Notes under the pieces: generated by a model
Database searches by the model: none
What the model saw: the letters and a program-made list of their open reading frames with translations, nothing else
Told to the model about the DNA's origin: nothing
Translations under genes and position numbers: made by a program
Virus record (IMG/VR): IMGVR_UViG_3300047323_000156
Span: 1-33,087 of that record
DNA length: 33,087 nt
Source of the DNA: a virus
Reading direction: 5' to 3' (one strand)
In this document: positions 29,868-33,087 of the stretch, in pieces
How the letters are laid out: every line of letters starts with the position of its first letter
Position numbering within the stretch: position 1 is the first letter of the stretch

Positions 29868-30233
29868 ATGCAGTTTTTCAGAATTTTGTCCGCAGCAGCG
29901 ATCACGTTGATCGCCACCACCGCTTACGCTGCCAGTGAGCCGGCACCTACCGGGACTGACAAGAAGGTCGCGGACATCATTCGCAAGTCAGCAAAGGATC
30001 CATGGTCGGTTCGGGATCTGAAGGCTGGCAAGCCCCACCAGGCGGTCGACAATTTCCGCTATCCTCGAGCATGGGCAGTCTGCACGACCTTCTATGCGAA
30101 GAATAGTTTCGGGGCGTACAGCCAAGGGTTCTACCTGGTGTTCTTCAAGAACAACCAGGTGATCGATGCACTCGGCGGGCCGGGGATCGCACCTCATCCT
30201 GAGTGCGGTCCCCTTCATTCCGTCAAATTCTAG
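29868..30233 (+). CDS. Small exported protein, moron gene
   Basis: A 121-residue protein with a signal peptide (QFFRILSAAAITLIATTAYA), probably cleaved after residue 21 or 22, leaving about 100 residues in the periplasm. Two cysteines (in AVCTTF and HPECGP) could form a disulfide. The segment YAKNSFGAYSQGFYLVFF resembles small exported proteins of alphaproteobacteria that contain an AKNSFGGY motif; no function is known to me. I chose the ATG at 29868 because the signal peptide starts there; a GTG at 29853 is possible. It runs against the tail operon and is more AT-rich than its neighbours. Superinfection exclusion or host envelope change are reasonable guesses. Its stop overlaps that of the tape measure in a shared CTAG. 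Confidence 0.82.
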   Translation: MQFFRILSAAAITLIATTAYAASEPAPTGTDKKVADIIRKSAKDPWSVRDLKAGKPHQAVDNFRYPRAWAVCTTFYAKNSFGAYSQGFYLVFFKNNQVIDALGGPGIAPHPECGPLHSVKF

Positions 30234-33087
30234 ATCTGACCCATCGCTACCTGCTGGATCAATTGCTTGATCGAGCCGCGGTTCTGGATGTTGGCGCTGA
30301 CGGTAGCGATGATGTCGTTCGGGCCAGACTGTGGGACTTGATCCGGCGAGACAACCCATACGTTGACCATGCCAGGATCCTGCTTCTTGTTGCTGTTCGC
30401 AGCGAGACCCTGGAGAGCGCCTTCCGAGATCTGGCGGTTGCCCAGGTTGTTGATGTGGGTCAACTTATCCTCACCGATCGCCTGGACGGCCGACTGACGC
30501 AGAACCATCTCACCAGGCATCAGCTGGTAGGCGCCACCGTCGCGGAACGGAGCGACCGCACCATTGGCGGCTCGGATCAGGCCACCAACAGCCTTGCCGC
30601 CGACGATGCCGAAGAGACCCTCCCCCAGCTGAGAGAGGATGCTAGAGCCGCCGGATCCACCGCTGAACAGCGACATGATGATCTGGTTGGCGAGGGCCTT
30701 GGCGATGATCTGCATGAACATCTGGAGGATGGTCTGGCCGAGCTGCTTGAACGCCTCGCCGGCCGACATGGTGCCAGAGGAAATGTTCATGAAGAACTGC
30801 GAGAAGCCGGAAGACAAACCATCAAGCACCTGACCCCAGGCGTTGCCCACCTGGGTTGCCAGCGGGATCATCTTACCGGTAGCGTCGATGATGCCGTTCT
30901 GCTGAGCCCAGGCTGCGGTTGCGGACTGGATCGCATTGACCGTTGTTGGCCCCTGGTTCGCCTTGGCAGCGTCGAGGAGGTTGTTCTGCTCCTTCAGCTG
31001 GTTGTTCTTCTCGATGAGGTCGTTCTCGAGGGTGCGCCACTGCAGCACCTCGGTGTCACGCGAGCCGTCCGTGTTGTTCGCTTCTGCGTCAGCCGCCATG
31101 CGGCGAACTTCAGCGATCTGCTGCTCGATGAGCAGGACACGGTTGGCAGCTGCCTCACGCTCGCGATCGACCACGTTCTGCTGAAGCTTCTGAATGTCCA
31201 GAGTGGTGTACTTGCTGGCCATGTCGGGCTGCTGGGCAACATCCAGTGCAGCCTTGGCGCGATCGACCGGCCGCTGCAGCTCTTCTTCCGCGGCTTTGAA
31301 ATATTCCTCAATCACCTTCTGAAGGTCGGAGTTGAGGTTTTCGTGCAGGCCGTCCTTCAGCTCCTTGAGCTTGTTCGTGTAGTCGGTCGGGTTGGTGTTC
31401 TTGAGCTCGGCATTCTCAGCATCGAACTTCTTGATCTCCTGATCCAGGAGCTGGTCGTGGGCGCTCTGGATCTGTGACTGCAGATCCTTGAGCGACTTTG
31501 CGTCGTCCGTGAAGCGGACCTGGGTCTTCAGGTTGCCGATACGGGACTTGAGGCTGGTGATCGCAGCTTCTGCCTGGGCCTCGATACCCTTGTTGATGTT
31601 CTCCGTGGCCTGACGTTCGGTCTCTTCGAGGATCTTGGACGTTTCAGCCGAACCGGCGGTGTCCGTGCCAGAAAGAAACGCCTGGGCGCGAGACATGCGC
31701 TTGCCGACGTGGTTGATCGACGGATCTTTGTTTGGCCGTTCGAAGATGTTCATGAACGCCTTCGACAAAGCCTGCGGATCTTCGGTACCTGCCTTCAGCC
31801 GTGCGAAGAGATCCGGGTAGTCACGCATAAGCTCCTTCAGTACGAAATCATACTGAGTGTTGACATCGTTCGCGGCTGTGCCCTTTTGGATTGCAAAGGA
31901 CCGGAGCTCGTTCCAGCGTGTGCCTCGCCACTGGGCAACACCATGGGCGGTGCCATGGTCGCCTAGAGCATTCGGATTGAACTCGGACTCGACGGACAGG
32001 TTCGACGCGATCGCAGCGGCGCCAGCCTTGGAAAGACCGCGGTCCATATAGTGCTTGATCGCAGACTGGGCGCTACCAGCCATTGCTTGGCTGATCGGCT
32101 CGTTCAGATCGATGCCCTCGAGCTGGACGTCAATGTTGCCGATCTTGTTGAGCTCGCCGCTGAGCTGGCCGGTCAGCTCCTTGATCTTGTCGACGAGCGC
32201 GTTCATGGCTGCACTCGGCGGCGTCTTCTTCAGCTCGGCCGTTGCTTCCTCGATCTTGGTGCGGAGGGTCTTCGCTGCGTCCTGGACAGCTTCACGCTGG
32301 CGCTGCAGCGACTCCTTCTGGAGGTCGAGTTCCTTCTCGTCGTTGGCACGGTTCTGCTCAGCCAACTCGGCCGCAGCGCGTTCCGTAAACTCCTTCCGCT
32401 CCTCCTGCAGCTTCTCGACTGCGTCGGTATCCTTGTTCAGGTTCGCGAGGCGGATGAGCTCATCATAGAAGTTGATGATCTGTGCCGTCGTCGTCTTGCG
32501 GAGCTCGTCGTAGCCCTTCTTCGCAGCCTCGAACGCTTCGTTGTTCTTGGCACCAGAGATCTGCCGCTGCCAGCGGGCCAGCTCGCGGTTCTGGTTCTGC
32601 TCGGCCTTCTTGACTTCCTTCGAGGTGTACTTCGTCTGGTTGGTGACAGCTTTCTGGCTCGCCTCGTTCAGCTTCAGCTGCAGACTGGCCAGCGCCTGGT
32701 CGATCTGCGACGAAACGGACTTGTCGTCGAGACCGGCGAGGTTGGGGTCGGTCGAAGATTCCTTCGCGAAATCATCCTTGAACGCCTGGATCGACTTGTC
32801 GCGAACGGTTTCCAACCACCGGCGGACGGCGCTGTATGCTTCGATCTTCTCCTCGTCGTTCAGATTCCCGGTCGAGATCGCGCTCATCTTGTCGTCGAAC
32901 GTCTTCTGGATGAACTGCGACTTCTCGCTCAAACGACCAAAGGACTTCGAGCCCTGAATTCCAGCGTCGGCTTCGCGGCGCAGGATGGTGACGAGATCGG
33001 CGTCGGCTGCGGCAGTCTTGGTCAGGTTGGCAACGATCGGGTCGAGCGTGGCCTTCAGCTCCGTGAGGAAGCCGAGGCTACCGTTGG
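30230..33087 (-). CDS. Tape measure protein with embedded tail lysozyme domain, 5' end outside the window
   Basis: The frame is open to the right edge: 51 complete codons lie upstream of the TTG at 32932, so that TTG is internal and the true start is beyond the window. Numbering from it, residues 1-285 and 425-640 are charged coiled coil. Residues about 288-420 form a tail lysozyme domain like Phage_lysozyme2 (AIKHYMDRGLSKAGAAAIAS, VESEFNPNALGDHG, GVAQWRG; likely catalytic Glu 315). The C-terminal 240 residues are hydrophobic and Gly-rich with the lambda-type ending (AGEAFKQLGQTILQMFMQII, GGLIRAANGAV, MPGEMVLRQSAV). It sets tail length, and the lysozyme domain would cut peptidoglycan during DNA injection. 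Confidence 0.93.
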   Translation of the reverse strand, partial: NGSLGFLTELKATLDPIVANLTKTAAADADLVTILRREADAGIQGSKSFGRLSEKSQFIQKTFDDKMSAISTGNLNDEEKIEAYSAVRRWLETVRDKSIQAFKDDFAKESSTDPNLAGLDDKSVSSQIDQALASLQLKLNEASQKAVTNQTKYTSKEVKKAEQNQNRELARWQRQISGAKNNEAFEAAKKGYDELRKTTTAQIINFYDELIRLANLNKDTDAVEKLQEERKEFTERAAAELAEQNRANDEKELDLQKESLQRQREAVQDAAKTLRTKIEEATAELKKTPPSAAMNALVDKIKELTGQLSGELNKIGNIDVQLEGIDLNEPISQAMAGSAQSAIKHYMDRGLSKAGAAAIASNLSVESEFNPNALGDHGTAHGVAQWRGTRWNELRSFAIQKGTAANDVNTQYDFVLKELMRDYPDLFARLKAGTEDPQALSKAFMNIFERPNKDPSINHVGKRMSRAQAFLSGTDTAGSAETSKILEETERQATENINKGIEAQAEAAITSLKSRIGNLKTQVRFTDDAKSLKDLQSQIQSAHDQLLDQEIKKFDAENAELKNTNPTDYTNKLKELKDGLHENLNSDLQKVIEEYFKAAEEELQRPVDRAKAALDVAQQPDMASKYTTLDIQKLQQNVVDREREAAANRVLLIEQQIAEVRRMAADAEANNTDGSRDTEVLQWRTLENDLIEKNNQLKEQNNLLDAAKANQGPTTVNAIQSATAAWAQQNGIIDATGKMIPLATQVGNAWGQVLDGLSSGFSQFFMNISSGTMSAGEAFKQLGQTILQMFMQIIAKALANQIIMSLFSGGSGGSSILSQLGEGLFGIVGGKAVGGLIRAANGAVAPFRDGGAYQLMPGEMVLRQSAVQAIGEDKLTHINNLGNRQISEGALQGLAANSNKKQDPGMVNVWVVSPDQVPQSGPNDIIATVSANIQNRGSIKQLIQQVAMGQI

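Noticed and set aside
30203-31477. A 424-codon rightward open frame opposite the tape measure C-terminus
   Set aside because: The minus-strand tape measure is clear from coiled coil and family motifs. The rightward frame has no start signal or recognisable domain and crosses the end of the exported-protein gene.
1-33087. CRISPR array, integrase, attachment site or replication origin
   Set aside because: No regular spacer-repeat pattern with more than two units, no recombinase gene and no iteron cluster at a replication gene were found. The repeats at 19410-19501 are better explained as an operator.

Overview
This window is part of the genome of a tailed double-stranded DNA phage with a long non-contractile (siphovirus) tail of the lambda type. 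Two facts show this. A dense rightward block of replication and nucleotide-metabolism genes faces a leftward block of lysis and tail genes, and the tail genes follow the lambda order: tape measure, M, L, two halves of K, I, J. The DNA is GC-rich with strong C/G preference at third codon positions. A helix-turn-helix gene at 28769-29557 has a layout I associate with Rhizobiales (Hyphomicrobiales) chromosomes and prophages, so an alphaproteobacterial host is likely but not proven. No integrase, repressor of lambda type, tRNA or CRISPR array is visible. Both edges cut genes: a helicase on the left and the tape measure on the right.

Rightward block (1-17714). A superfamily 2 helicase is followed by a probably monocistronic, abundant 235-residue protein lying between two terminators. 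Next come a 5'-3' flap exonuclease, a family A DNA polymerase and an ATP-dependent DNA ligase, all overlapping by a few bases. ThyA-type thymidylate synthase sits between two intrinsic terminators. Then come a RecU-like resolvase, a DEDDh exonuclease and an SbcD/SbcC (Mre11/Rad50-like) pair separated by a small protein. A nucleotide-pool cluster follows: HD phosphohydrolase, DUF5664-type dATP/dGTP pyrophosphohydrolase, MazG-like pyrophosphohydrolase, and class I ribonucleotide reductase as nrdB-nrdA. Most neighbours overlap by 1-35 nt, which suggests translational coupling.

Leftward block (17727-33087). A bidirectional terminator separates the two blocks. Reading leftward from the lysis end back to its promoter side, the lysis cassette is outer spanin (overlapping the inner spanin gene), inner spanin, SAR-type GH24 endolysin, holin and a coiled-coil tail-anchored XhlA-like protein. 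Directly upstream of it lies a repeat array that looks like an operator, and then a 53-residue ribbon-helix-helix gene that is easily missed. Beyond it come two small tail-associated proteins, three tandem paralogous small proteins, the large J-like tail-tip protein, an unexpected HTH-metallophosphoesterase, I-like, JAMM, NlpC/P60, L-like and M-like proteins, and the tape measure with an embedded lysozyme domain.

The most unusual stretch is 28769-30233, between the tape measure and M. It carries a leftward HTH gene, a divergent rightward gene for a small exported protein, and their own promoter, terminator and hairpin signals. It looks like a moron, meaning an independently transcribed accessory unit inserted into the tail operon.
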